Shown: positions 22,080 through 33,571 of the stretch, in pieces
Layout: every line of letters starts with the position of its first letter
Position numbering within the stretch: the first letter of the stretch is position 1
Source: Adenophora triphylla var. japonica
Taxonomy: Eukaryota; Streptophyta; Magnoliopsida; Asterales; Campanulaceae
DNA: 64,000 nucleotides
Assembly: GCA_022495995.1 (NCBI GenBank)
Contig: JAFEMH010005397.1
Span: 1 to 64,000, forward strand
Direction of reading: 5' to 3'
The notes under the pieces: generated by a model
Told to the model about the DNA's origin: nothing
The model's input: only the letters and a program-made list of their open reading frames with translations
Database searches by the model: none
Made by a program: the position numbers and the translations under genes

Positions 22080-23169
22080 CTGCCGCCTCCTATTCTGAAA
22101 AATTGAATACAACTCTCCTTTCTACCTTGGTCCTCAAGATCGGCCTGGTGATTTCATAACCCCTACTCGCTTTCGTGGTGATAATAACTATGACGATTGG
22201 GTCGGCGATGTGCAAACCGCCCTCGAAGCTCGACGCAAATTTGATTTCTTGGATGGCTCCATTTCCTGTGTCGTTTCCCCTTGCACCGAGTCAGACTGGA
22301 ATACCATCCATGCCATGTTGGTTTCATGGCTCATGAATACTATCGATCCCGAGGTTAAAAGCACTCTCTCCAAATATAGAGATGCTAGATGTTTGTGGGA
22401 GTCTCTTAAATCTCGATATGCGTTGGTGGACGGACCTCACATTCAACAACTGAAGATGTCGATCGCACGATGTGAGCAGACCAAAACCATGTATGTGGCT
22501 GTGTATTTCGGTAAGTTGACTGGATTGTGGGAATCACTGCATAATTATGAGCCTCTTATAGACTGTTCTTGCTGCGACAATTGCACAGCCGGACAACAAC
22601 ACGCGGCACGGAGGGCAATCAGCAAACTCCATGAATTTCTCATGGGTTTAAATTCTGAGTACCATGCCTATCTTTGTACCAAGATCTTATCTCAGGATCC
22701 ATTGCCCACTCTAGATCGAGCTTATCAGTTGGTAGCCCAGGCTGAACGAGTGCGTCTTGCTAAACCTGTTCTTAATGACCCTCCGGATGTTGTCGGCTTC
22801 TCCCTCAAAACTGGCAGTTCTCGTGGTCGTGACAAACCCAACAAATCTCATCTTACATGTACTCACTGTCAGAAAAAGGGTCATGATGTTACTTCATGCT
22901 TTGAACTTGTCGGCTATCCAGAATGGTGGGGAGACAGTAGCAAAACGGGTTCTCGCGGTGGCAGCCGTCCCCAGCAAGGTCGAGGTAAAGGACCCACACG
23001 CAACAATTGGGCTGTCCAAGTTGGTGCTGTTGCTACTGGTGCACTCCCCTCTGCCTCTTCATCTCTATTTACTGCAGAACAGTGGAATGCTTTAGCCGAA
23101 CTTGTTGGTAAAACTCGTATTCCGATAATCGTCTTCACGGTACGTTTGATACATCTTTTTGGATCATAG
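22080..23169 (+). pseudogene. gag of a truncated Ty1/copia element
   Basis: From about 22120 the frame reads RPGDFITPTRFRGDNNYDDW, a typical copia gag start. It then continues open from 22210 for 319 codons. The zinc knuckle is CTHCQKKGHDVTSC (CX2CX4HX4C), followed by the common YPEWWGD. One frame change just before 22210 and another near 23140 separate gag from protease. No LTR is seen on this side. Gag packages the element RNA. Confidence 0.8.
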
Positions 23170-24187
23170 ATACAGGGGCTTCCAATCATGTGACCAGAAA
23201 CGCTACTTGTCTCTTTGATTCATACTCTATACAAGCTTGCCCTGCCAAGCTTCCTAATGGCGCTTCAGTATTTTCTCATATAGAGGAATCTGTTCGCTTG
23301 ACAGACACCCTTATTCTTCATCATGTTCTTTACATACCAAATTTAAACTGCAGTCTTCTTTCTGTTTCTCAACTATCTGATGATATTCATTGCACTGTCC
23401 ATTTTAATGCCTCTCTGTGTGTTATAAAGGACCAGTCGAGGAACCTGATTGGAACGGGTGTTAGGCAGGATGGATTTTACTACTTTGGGGGCGCACCTTC
23501 AGCATGTCATATCTCAGTCAATAATACATCTGCTTTGCTCGAGTTGTGGCATAACCGTATGGGGCATCCATCTGAAAAAGTAGTGAAACTTCTTCCTCCA
23601 TTCCGTCATCTGTCTGGTAGTCTTGATCAACCTTGTGATGTTTTTTTTCGTGCGAAACATTCTAGAGATAGTTTTCCTATTAGTGAGTATAAGTCCACTA
23701 AAATTTTTGAGAAAGTTCACTGTGACTTGTGGGGTCCTTACACTCATATTTACTCTTGTGGTGCTCGTTATTTCTTGACTTTGGTAGATGATTACTCGCG
23801 TGCTGTTTGGATTTATTTATTAGTTGATAAAATGGAAGTTTTTCGGTTTGTTTATGGCCTTTGTTGTAATGGTTGAACAACAGTTTTCTCAACAAATCAA
23901 AATTGTTCAATCTGACAATGGCACTGAGTTTAACTGCTTGTTTGATTATTTTCTTTCCTCTGGCATTCTATTTCAAACCTCTTGTGTCGGCACACCTCAA
24001 TAAAATGGGCGTGTCGAACGAAAACATCGTCATATTTTAAATATAGCTAGAGCCTTACGGTTTCAAGCCCATCTTCCCATTTATTTTTGGGGCGAAGCAG
24101 TCCTTACCACTGCTCACTTGATTAATCGAACCCCTTCCCCCTTGTTAGATAATAAAACTCCCTATGACATCTTGTTTGGCAAAGCCA
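23155..24187 (+). pseudogene. Protease and integrase portion of the same copia element, truncated
   Basis: Protease active site IIDTGASNHVT at about 23165, then HVLYIPNLNCSLLSVSQL, the GAG-pre-integrase WHNRMGHPSEKVVKLLP, and integrase blocks VHCDLWGPY, LTLVDDYSRAVW, then (after a frameshift near 23860) QSDNGTEF and NGRVERKHRHILN. The zinc-binding CxxC appears as CDVFF, so one Cys is lost, and an in-frame stop replaces the Gln of PQQNGR (24001). The text stops at NKTPYDILFGKA, where unrelated minus-strand gypsy sequence begins. RT and RNase H are missing. Confidence 0.85.
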
Positions 24188-24870
24188 TTAATATAACGAG
24201 CAACTTTCTGATCATCGGTCTCCTCAACCCTAACCCGCGATGTATACCTATGAAATTCAGTAGTATATTCATCAACCGTCCTCTTGCCCTGCATACAGTT
24301 GAGATATAGCTTATACAGAGTCTGCTCATAATCCACTGACAGAAATCGCTCAGAAATTAACAGCTTCATACGCCTCCAGGTTTTAATTTGCCCCTTTCCT
24401 TGCCGTCGTCTGTGATCAACAAGTTTTTCCCACCAGACCGCATCAGTACTCTTCAATCGGATCGCCACCATCTTTACTTGTTTATTCGTAGGTACCTCCA
24501 TAACCTCGAAAAATCGATCAACATTATTCTGCCAATCCAGAAAATCTTCAATCCCCATGGTCCCATAGTATAAAGGAATGTCAGCCTTAATCCTATAATC
24601 TTGGCGGTGTCGATTATCACCCTGACCCGGCTCCTCATCATTATCAACCTCGTCATCGGAACTGGAACTGGAATCCTCTTCATCCCGATTTTCTGCCCTT
24701 CTAGGATGTCGAACCGGTTCAACCTCCCTGACTCTTTCGCCACCACGGTTTCGATTAGCACAAGCATTCTGAGTTTGTTGAGCGGCCACCAACGCTGCAA
24801 TCTGTGTTATCAAGGCGGCAATAGCGGTGGTTATACCATCGATATCTGCCTTTGTTGCTTGATCCCCCAT
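24188..24870 (-). pseudogene. gag of a truncated Ty3/gypsy element (chromovirus-like)
   Basis: Starts MGDQATKADIDGI at 24870, contains a Gln/Ala-rich helix, an Arg-rich and Ser/Glu/Asp-rich section, then the retrotransposon gag core: YRIKADIPLYYGTMGIEDFL, DRFFEVMEVP, KMVAIRLKSTDAVWWEKL, TWRRMKLLISERFL, DEYTTEF and KVARYINGF. It is cut at about 24188 against a copia integrase on the other strand. The frame is open throughout, so the loss is by deletion, not by gradual decay. Confidence 0.8.
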
Positions 24871-24903
24871 AATGATTCAGTGATGAAAAGACAGGATAAA
24901 GCC

Positions 24904-24916
24904 TGCTCTGATACCA
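24904..24916 (-). other. Primer binding site of the gypsy element
   Basis: Minus strand TGGTATCAGAGCA, complementary to initiator methionine tRNA, two bases from the LTR end. Confidence 0.85.
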
Positions 24917-24918
24917 AC

Positions 24919-25393
24919 TGACGCAGCACGGAAGCAATATTCGTGAATAGCAAGCACTAAACACAAGAGTTCACAAGCGATGAACCCTAGAAAAGCAATA
25001 AACTGGAATCCACCAGAAAAAGGAGGAAACCCTTTGAAATTAAATTATCAAAACTGAGTTTAACAAAGCCCTAAAAGTGTTTAAATACTTCCCCAAAACC
25101 CTAAGAAAAAATATTAAAACAATGACCAAAATAACCCCAACTTAAGTTCCAATTATTCGGCAAAACGGAAAAAGGGAACAAGTATCCCGTCGTCGAGGCG
25201 CTCGCCTGGGGGAGATCATGCGCCCGTCTGGGCTCCAGAAGCTGGTAGGTCTTTGATCGCAGCGTGAGGCGCTCGCCTGGACTGGAGCAAGGCGCCCGCC
25301 TGGACGTCAGAAGGATCCCGTTTGTTGAAGCTCCGTGAGGTGGCCGCCTGGTGGCTTCTCAGGCGCACGCCTGGGCTGCAGAACCTTCCTACA
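24919..25393 (-). repeat. 5' LTR of the truncated gypsy element
   Basis: Begins TGACGCAGCACGG on the plus strand (so ends CCGTGCTGCGTCA on the minus strand) next to the primer site. The outer boundary is placed at TTCCTACA (25393), giving TG and CA ends. The outer boundary is less certain because no second copy exists. It contains repeated GAGGCGCTCGCCTGG-like segments. Confidence 0.6.
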
Positions 25394-25519
25394 TCACTCT
25401 CACTTTGGGCTCTTTCATTAGAAACGGCCAAATACTCTAGTTCAATCAGCATTCAATGTCTCTTTCTACACGAGAGGTCAGTGATTCAAATTCCACCAAA
25501 CGAAATTTCTAGTACTTTG

Positions 25520-25982
25520 TGTTGGAACAAAATGATCCATCAAACCATGAACCGACTCACGCCTAGATTAAGAATGAGAAGAAGATGAAGACGGAAGCGT
25601 GTACCTGAAGAATCCATGATTGTGTTCTTGATCTTGTTCTTGAATAAATGAGAGAGTAGGGAGATAGTACTTCTAAATGATTATGCCCACACTAGTTCTT
25701 CTTAGATGAATGAAGAATGATTTTAATTATGACTGAATTCTAATGTAGTTAAGTGTCTCAAATGGGCTGATGGATAGCCTATATATAGATTGAGAAGGGG
25801 CACTCCATTTAGGGACTACACCCTTTCGTAAAGAAGGCGGTGAGAAGTTACCATTATGCCCATCATTTAATGGTACTTTTCACCTAATGGTATTCTACAT
25901 ATTTTGTCTATAATTTAACATTATTAAATGACTATAACATATAGAATTCAATAACACATATTATTTAATCCATGTTCTAACA
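25520..25982. mobile_element. Solo LTR of a copia element
   Basis: 463 bp, ends TGTTGGAAC and GTTCTAACA, flanked on both sides by the identical 5-bp duplication CTTTG (25515-25519 and 25983-25987). That arrangement is the product of recombination between two LTRs. A minus-strand CTATATATAGG (near 25788) suggests it was transcribed leftwards. Confidence 0.88.
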
Positions 25983-26735
25983 CTTTGAACTGAACTACTA
26001 ATAGATTAACTCATTTATAAATAAAAAAGCAACGTTAAGGTTGCTCGTAAGAAACCAACATTAAGGTTGCTCGTGTGGTGCAGTATAGAGATCATGCTTT
26101 GAATTACACTTGCAATTAGTGGCAAAGCCAATACAATAAGATGGGTCACTCTACTTCCTTATTTTTTTGAAAATATCATTTTAGTATCTTTAAATTTTTA
26201 AAAATACACTAAAAATACAATTTTTGTCACTTTCGACCTCCTTCACTTGTGATAAATGTTATTTTAGTACCTTAATTTTTGGAAAAAGTGTCAATTTATA
26301 TTTTGCAACTTGAATCAGATTATTAGCGTGCCACCACAGTTTATTCCCTCGTAATAATGAATACAACTGAAGTTGTTTGTCCCTGCTCCCCAAGTTTAAT
26401 GTTAGTATTATTTTGACTTGACATGGAGATTAAGAAAAAATAAATGTTATGAGTAAGAAAAGTAAAGTAGGAGAGAGAAAGTGGGTAGGGAGTTTTTGTT
26501 GTGAGAATGACAAGTGGGTCTCATTATCCGTTTTAAGTAATAAAGCAACTAAGAACCTTAAACTCGTACAGACTAAAAAGGAAAGTAAGAACCTTAAATC
26601 GGAACGGAAAGAGTATAAAACAACTATAAAAAAAGAGCGCAGTCTGTCTCATTATCCATTTTAAGTAATAAAGTAGCCGATTAAAAAAAAATGCAACTAA
26701 AAAAAGTCAAAACCAACTTCTGTTTTTATAGACAG
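25983..26735 (+). promoter_or_regulatory. Displaced upstream region of peptide gene C
   Basis: From 26357 on this matches the promoter of gene B (19141-19500), including the degenerate Stowaway (about 26380-26613), a TATA-like ACTATAAAAAAAGAGCGCAG (26622) and the leader CAACTTCTGTTTTTATAGAC. Gene C's coding exons resume only at 53471, because a retrotransposon nest lies between. Before 26357 nothing is recognised. Confidence 0.75.
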
Positions 26736-27806
26736 TGTTAGGACCTAACTTTGATCAATGTCTCAGTTAGTTGGTTTTGATAAAGGAATATATATATAGA
26801 ACAGGGTTTATATCAAAAGAGGAAATCTGTTATATTCATCTTTCGCCTTATCTCGACGGCTATGAGTATGACAGTTATGATTCTATCTTATACATTGGTT
26901 ACATTCAATCAATAAACATGAATCATATTCCCTATCTTAACTATCAAGATCATCAAGTGCATCTCAGTCCTTATTAGAGAACATCTCTGATAGCTAAGCC
27001 TTGTATGATCTGACAGCTATGACTTCATTCCTCTGATAGCCATCACTTTGTCTCAATCTCTGCTACCACAATCTCATCCAAAGTGGAACCTGGATCTTCA
27101 CAGCTGTCAAGTTCACCATTGAAGACCAATGAAGACCACTGAAGACCTTCTGGAAAATACTCTTTTTCACAGTCCAAAACCTTTCCCTTACACCCACACA
27201 CACCTCCTGTAATCCACACACACACTCATCAATCCCTACCCTTTAAACCCTGTTCCAAACCAAAACCCTTACCCCAAAACCTCTACTTCAACAATAAACA
27301 ACCCTAGTGTGTTAATTCACAAATTCCAAAATCCTAAGACTGTACTTTAGGTGTAGAATTAGTTTGTAAACACTCAAGACTGTACTTTGAGTGTATTATT
27401 TGTTTTGTAAAATCTTGAGACTGTACTTCAAGTTGTAAAAACACTTAAGACTGTACTTTAAGTGTATCCCTAGTTGACTGTACTAATTAGGAAGAGGAAG
27501 TTCAAGGAACTTGCCTAAATCAATCATTTGTAATTTTTCTTGATTAAAGATTATAATAAAATTGATCTCACTTGTCAAGATTGACAGTGGGGGTGGATGT
27601 AGGAGGAGTGAACTCTGAACCACTTTAAATTCTCTGTGTTATTACATTTCTGCAATCACACTCACACACTTGCATTATTTCTTTGTGTTCTTTGTCCTAT
27701 CATTACTTCAAGCTTCTCTTATTCCGCTGCACAATTCAACAATCATCCGACGCCTAAGCCAAACCATAGCTGTCTGATCATCTGTATATCAACAAAGGGC
27801 CTTTCA
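26736..27806 (+). repeat. 5' LTR of the SIRE-like element, promoter deleted
   Basis: 1071 bp, TGTTAGGACC to GGGCCTTTCA. Aligned with the 3' LTR it lacks about 165-170 bp after GAAGACCTTCT (27160). Exactly there the 3' LTR carries an inverted repeat and a TATAAATAG box. The copy therefore has no recognisable core promoter. Confidence 0.9.
27333..27491 (+). ncRNA. Array of five hairpins with identical GACTGTACT loop (5' LTR)
   Basis: Stem-loops at 27333-27351 (CCTAA/TTAGG), 27370-27394 (ACACTCAA/TTGAGTGT), 27414-27432 (CTTGA/TCAAG), 27441-27465 (ACACTTAA/TTAAGTGT) and 27469-27491 (CCTAGTT/AATTAGG, one G-U pair). Each encloses the same nine bases GACTGTACT. Stems differ between units but remain paired, which points to RNA structure. 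The array lies downstream of the LTR TATA position, so it would be in the transcript leader. The second copy is at 52997-53155. Confidence 0.75.
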
Positions 27807-27808
27807 AT

Positions 27809-27820
27809 TGGTATCAGAGC
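27809..27820 (+). other. Primer binding site of the SIRE-like element
   Basis: TGGTATCAGAGC two bases after the LTR, complementary to initiator methionine tRNA. Confidence 0.92.
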
Positions 27821-27875
27821 TTGTCTTCACATTCAAAAGTCTAACAACCTGTGAAGGATCCTCTTCAAACCCACC

Positions 27876-29440
27876 ATGCCTCAACCAAGGAGAAATAATG
27901 AGAAAGACATTCCACACATTGATGACTGTGGATCTTTTGAGATCTATGCTTCAAAAATAAAAACATACCTTGATGCAAACAGTATATGGAACTGGTATGT
28001 CCTAGAGAATGAAGTGTCCTACCCAACTCAAATCTGTATTGATGGAGGACCTAGTAAGACCAAATCCCCAGAAACATGGTCTGAATCTGAGAAACAATTG
28101 ATCAGTGCAAACTTAAAGGTCAAAAACATTCTTCAAAAGAGTGTAAATGACTCTCTTGCACAAGAAATTGCTAAGGAACCAAATGCTAGATCAGCATGGG
28201 CTCTCATTCAAACAAAGTTCACTAAGCACACCAGTGTCAGGACACAAAATTTGTATAACTTGCTTAGGCAATTAGACAACTTCAAGTTCTATCCTGGAGA
28301 AAAAGTGAGTGCTGCTCAACCAAGGTTTGAAAACCTTGTTAGATCTATTGCTGACCATGGAAAAACCTTTGAACAACAAGATCTCTGCCTCAAGATATAT
28401 TCCAATCTCCCACAAGAATATGAAAAGGTAGCTTTACCTATTAGAGAAGGATCTGAATGGAGCACAATGACAGTTGAACAGTATTTTGGAAAGCTTGAAG
28501 CTTATGAACTGGAAGGTATGATAAAAATTCAACCAGTTCCTACCATTTCACAAACTTTAGCCTTAACTGCTCAAGAAACTATCCACAAACCAATCACTCA
28601 CCAAGACATTGAGACCATAGTCAACAATGCTCTTCAAAAGATAAACATCAGCTCCAAACCTGTCAGCAAACGTATCTCTCAAGAAGACATTCCAAGTCTC
28701 ATATCCATGGTCATCGAAATGCCATGAAATTTCAAAAGAAATCTTTTGACAAAAAATACAACCCTTCCACATCTAATTCCCAACAAGACAGCTACAAGAA
28801 GACAATTGATTGCTTCAACTGTGGAAAGCAAGGACATTACTCATCTGATTGTCCTGAACCAAGGAAACCTAGGGACAATCAGACAGCTAAGAAGATGACC
28901 TACTCAAAAGAGAGCGTTCACAGTTTCAAGTGCAACTGCTTCAATTGCTCCAAAAATAAACATGACAAAAACAAGGAGCAAGTTATGATAGCTGACTCAT
29001 CAAAATTCAGTGATGAAGAGTATGTGTCAAGTGATGATTCTGACAATGAAGGAGAAGAAGCCATGCTATGCCTTAAGGCTGAAGATGAGGAAGAATCAGA
29101 CAATGAGGAAGAAATGGAAGCACTTGCTGCTGCAGATGAACTAAAAGAGGTACATGATTTTAACTCCTTAAATATTGATGGTTTCAAACAATTAGTTTGC
29201 ACTCTTTTAATTCAAATCAAAAAACAAAAAACTAGCTTTGCTTCACTGGTCAATGAGAACCTTACCCAATCCTCAACCATTGACACCCTCACAAAAACCA
29301 TTTCTGAGCTTGAGAAAGCATGCCAAGGGCTAAGAGATCAATGCATCATGCTTGAAAAACAAAACATGGATCTGACAGCTGAGACATCAAGTAATCATGA
29401 AAATTGTCAAAGACTCAGTAATCTTGAAAAAGAAAATGAT
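27876..29440 (+). pseudogene. gag of the SIRE-like element
   Basis: Two overlapping frames. The first (27876-28727) begins MPQPRRNNEKD, with FEIYASKIKTYLDANSIWNW and the copia gag core (SAWALIQTKF, NLLRQLDNFKF, LCLKIYSNLPQEYE). A one-base shift near 28720 leads to the second (28724-29482), with the zinc knuckle CFNCGKQGHYSSDC, an acidic stretch (SDDSDNEGEE) and a long coiled coil (TLTKTISELEKACQGLRDQC). A long acidic and coiled-coil tail after the knuckle is usual in SIRE gag. The frame leaves gag near 29440, where the inner element begins. A single repaired shift would restore most of it, so decay is slight. Confidence 0.85.
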
Positions 29441-29454
29441 GCATCATGCTTGGA

Positions 29455-30559
29455 AGGATGGGTTGCCTCTTTTGCTACATGATAATTCAAGAACGTTGGT
29501 TCTTCACTCTGCTACAAGATGGGTTGGGTCTCTGTTCGCACGCCTACGGTGCCTACCGGTTGAAGCCTCTCTAATTGTGTCGGATTCACAACATGAGACC
29601 GAGGCTTCGCCAAGTTACTTATTCCAAATCAAGACTTCGCAAATACATCTCTTCAGACCAAGGCTCCATCAAGCAAGATGAGATTTGATCGCCATGTTGG
29701 TCATGGGCTAGTCAAGTGCAGTTCTTTGATGTCCAAGGACGAGGACGGAATTTTAACCAAGACCAGAAATTCATCATATTCCTATGACTAATATTGGAAC
29801 CCGAATCCATAAAACTCCTTGTGCCAATCAGAATGAGGTTTAGATGTTCGTCCTTGGAAGATGTCAGAATTTTGGTTTGACGATTGCCCTCAACCCCGAT
29901 GGAACTTTCACGGTAGAAGAGGAAAAGGATCCCCATCCCTATCTTGGCCGTACGCACTACCACCACCTTCCTCACACTCTTCTCAACTCGCGAATCGGCC
30001 ATCCTTTCAAATTTCGGTTTGATATACATTCACAGTTCGCCTGGGACAGCTGCTTGGAGAAACAAATTGACTTCAAATCCGATTTGGGCCAGTATGGTAT
30101 GCCTCAAAGCGATGGGGTCGGCTCGGTATGTCACAAAGAAGTTTGGTATGCCTCAAAGATTTCGGTACGCATCGCCAGGAGCTTCTCGCTACATCAGCTT
30201 GAAATGCCTTGACAAAGAACCCAGTTCAAGATATCCAATCCCCGGCACCGCACAAGCCTCATAAGATCCCTTCATGACCGTCTCAACGGGACGGCAAACC
30301 CCAAATACAGACTCATCGGACCCATACAGCCTAACGTGACCGATCGGTTCACAGCCTCCTCACGGGGCAAAATCGGTTTGAATGTCTTGGGGTTACCTCG
30401 AATACCACGGCAAATTGGAATCCCACCTCGGCTTGGAACCAATCTATCAAGGCCTCCGCAGCAAGCAGTTGAATGCTTCCACCTGGTCTAGGGCAACGAT
30501 CGAAGCCCTTCCTCGAATGACGCTAGCTCACCGCTCCTCACAGCTTTCACAAATCCATT
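29455..30559 (+). other. 5' non-coding or decayed part of the middle element
   Basis: No recognised domain. Several frames of 70-120 codons exist, but none resembles a known protein and they overlap on both strands. The repeated GGTATGCCTCAAAG (30096 and 30145) suggests degenerate internal repetition. Confidence 0.4.
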
Positions 30560-31500
30560 CCTCACTCAAAGGCTTCGATGGGTTACCAAGCCTCCATCCC
30601 CATCATCGAATCACCAGACCGCAGCATTCCCGGTCATGCACCTTCGCCTATGCAATTCAACAATCGTGGACGGCAGCCCGCCCTTAAGCCTACTTATGGG
30701 CCTCACTCCGGAAATCCGAGTTACCCATACATCAAGATCGCTTCGCCTCTTTGCCGGTTGAAAATCAACAACAAGCCGCGAGGTTCTATCCTTTTGCCCA
30801 GGGTCCTACTCAAGCTCCCCTGGTGATTCGGGCCAAGGACAGATTTCACCTCTGTCCCCGTAGATCGGCCGTTCCCTCCACCAGTCTGCCGCCAGTAGTA
30901 GCTCCTCTCTCTAGCCCAGTCGCTGGTTTGAATTCCATGGTTCCACCACAAGACCCTCATCTGGCTTGGTTCATGGAACAACACAAGGAAATGAAAGCAC
31001 AGATTGCCGAATTGACCGTTAAGAAGTCTCGCTTCCGACCAACGAACCCGGACTCCTTTGTTCCCCACAAATTCGTGATGCCTAATTTGGATCCCTTTCG
31101 ATGGCACCGCATGCCCGAAAACCCATCCGGACACGTATACCTTGGCAATGAAGGTCAAAAGGGGCGCCAATCAGCAGCTTGGGCCGACTATTTCAGTCTC
31201 TCTTTGAAGTCCAAGACTCTAAAATGGTTCTTCCGCTTAAAATCCGAGGCCGTGGCTACATGGGACCAGATTACTAGCTAACTTGGAGTGGGAAGCAAAT
31301 AGATTTGACTCCGCAAACAACAATGCAAATGGCCCCGACGAGAACATCGTGGACTTTTACAAGCAAGATGGCAACTCCTCCTTTTGAAGAGAAACAACTA
31401 GACATCTTTCACCACGCCCGAAACCACATCTCGAGGGCCTCACTTAGCAATTTCCCTATCCGCATCTACGGGCAATGATCAATTCCGGGGCTAAATTTGA
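30560..31500 (+). pseudogene. gag of the middle Tat/Ogre-like element
   Basis: A Pro- and Gln-rich N-terminal part (MGYQASIPIIESPDRSIPGH) passes, after a frame change, into PPVVAPLSSPVAGLNSMVPP, a helix MEQHKEMKAQIAEL, and the canonical gag opening PHKFVMPNLDPF. The following DGT-CPKTHIRTY equivalent is damaged (RWHRMPENPSGHVYLG). Later blocks (LSLKSKTLKWFFRL, then VDFYKQDGNSSFEEKQLDIF in another frame) fit the Tat/Ogre capsid. At least three frameshifts are present. Confidence 0.6.
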
Positions 31501-32732
31501 GAGGGCTTACAATCGCTAGCCGAGTTGTCGCACTGCTACGGATACCGGGTTTCTTCCACCTCCAACACGACTCCTAAAAAAGGGCAAGCAGAGAACTGAT
31601 CGAAAAGGGGACCCCAAGGACCCAATACGCTCAACAATCCATTCCCTAAAAAAAAAAGTAGGGTGAATATGATTGAAGCCACGAACAAGCCAAGTGCCAC
31701 TATGGCTAACAGCCCCCATATGGAAGACACTCTTCGAAGAGAGGATTCTAGTTTCATAGTCGGTATCAAAGATGGGTTTCTCCTTCATGACAACTTCACC
31801 TTGAAGGCTCTCACGTTGATCGATTGGCTCGGTACTTCATCAGCATGTCACCAAACCTTTAACTGGACCTCTCGTAGTGACGCTTTGTCAAACCTGGGGC
31901 TTCATCAAATCATTCGAGAAAGATTCGTGGTTTTCGCCATGTCTTTTCCATGGAATGGGGCTTTATCAAGTCACACCTACCTTCGAAGAAAGGTCTCGGG
32001 TCACCTCAACAACCGTCTTGGAGTTTCGGCTTTAGAACTTGGCATATGGCAACTCCCTGCATCATCAAAAGTTGAGAATTGGGAATCTCCTCATATCAGC
32101 ATTTCGTCAAATCACAACTAACCCAAGCAAAAGAGGGTTCATTCATGTCAACATGCTTTGATTCTAGAGCATGTCAACGTCAGCTTCAAATGTCCGAGAC
32201 TCGAAAAGAAATTTCAATCGAGACCCGGGTTCAAATCCAACTTCATCCCAAGATCAAAATTGACCTCATCAATAACATGCAATTCAGTCCGCGACTAAAG
32301 GATATCACCCCACCCAAATTTCAAAGCTTGTCCCAAACAAATAACAACACATATATCCCTCTCATCACCATGCATCCCCACAAAAATCTCCCCAGGGCTC
32401 ATGTAGCATGCACAAAACTTGAATCAATAGGAAAAATCCTAAGTGATTGAAAATCATAAATCGTAATTTCCCTGCCAAAAGCTTAGGCCAAGTGCATCTT
32501 CGAAAGCAAATAAACGCATCATATCATAATCATTTTTGGTTCTATGCATGCATCCGCCATCATGAATGCCATATATGCATCTTCCTCTTCACTAACAAAT
32601 GCAGGAATTCAAACGTAATCCCCCTTTTCGACAAGGATGATCTTCACCAAAGACGACCTCAAATGGATGAAAACAATCCCAACATCCACAAACATATGAA
32701 GACCGCCTCCAAGATATACAATTCGGCCGTGG
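31501..32732 (+). other. Unassigned region of the middle element
   Basis: Contains a plus-strand frame of 152 codons (31663-32121) and one of 123 (32079-32450). They contain repeated phrases such as LGTSSACHQTFNW and SNLGLHQIIRERF but match no family I know. It would normally hold pol, and no pol motif is present. Confidence 0.35.
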
Positions 32733-33105
32733 ACGCCAAGTTCTCCAATACAATTCGGTCAGAGACACCAAGTTCTCCAATACAATCCGGTCAGAGACGC
32801 CAAGCTCTCCAATACAAATCAGGTCAAGGACGCCAAGTCAAATCGGTCAAGGACGCCAAGCTCTCCAATACAAATCGGTCAGGGACGCCAAGCTCTCCAA
32901 TACAAGACGGCCTGAGACACCAAGTTCTCAAAATGCAAATCGGTCAAAGATACCAAGGTCTCAAATACAAGACGGCCGAGACGCCAAGTTCTCCAATACA
33001 AATCGGTCATGGACACCAAGTTCTCAAATACAAATCGGTCAGGGACGCAAGTTCTCAAATACAATGCGGTTAGAGACACCAAGTTCTCAAAAGCAAGAAG
33101 TCCCA
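32733..33105. repeat. Minisatellite 1 of the middle element
   Basis: About ten units of 30-36 bp built on CGGTCAGAGACGCCAAGTTC followed by TCCAATACAAT. Unit length and sequence vary slightly. Confidence 0.9.
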
Positions 33106-33571
33106 ATGTGAAGACAAGCTCAAAAACCTCTACAAGTTTGACGATCACCAAGAAGATGCACTCAACCAAACTCCTCCTTCAGGTCAAAATGCCTCCAAAG
33201 ACAAAGAAATCGTCGCGTAAAACCGTCCCACGAACGGCAACCTAACAACTCTTCATCAACATCACCGTAGCCTCGCCTACAGTAAGCACAAAGACAGGTA
33301 TGAAAGCATATCTTAATCAACTACTTTTCTAAAAGAACATTATCATCAAATCTTAGGGCGACTTCCCAAAAAAATAGTCAAACCTCAAATACTGTCAAAC
33401 CATCAAAGACCATCCCCAGCTATTTTCGAACTACGACCGGCTTGATTCCCTCTTAAGGATACGTAGGTAGCCTATCATTAGGTTGAGCCACTCGACCAGC
33501 ACGGTCATCCTTTCCTTCGGCAGCAGACGTAAAACCGATCCCTTCAAATGAAGTCCACTAGAGGACCATCT

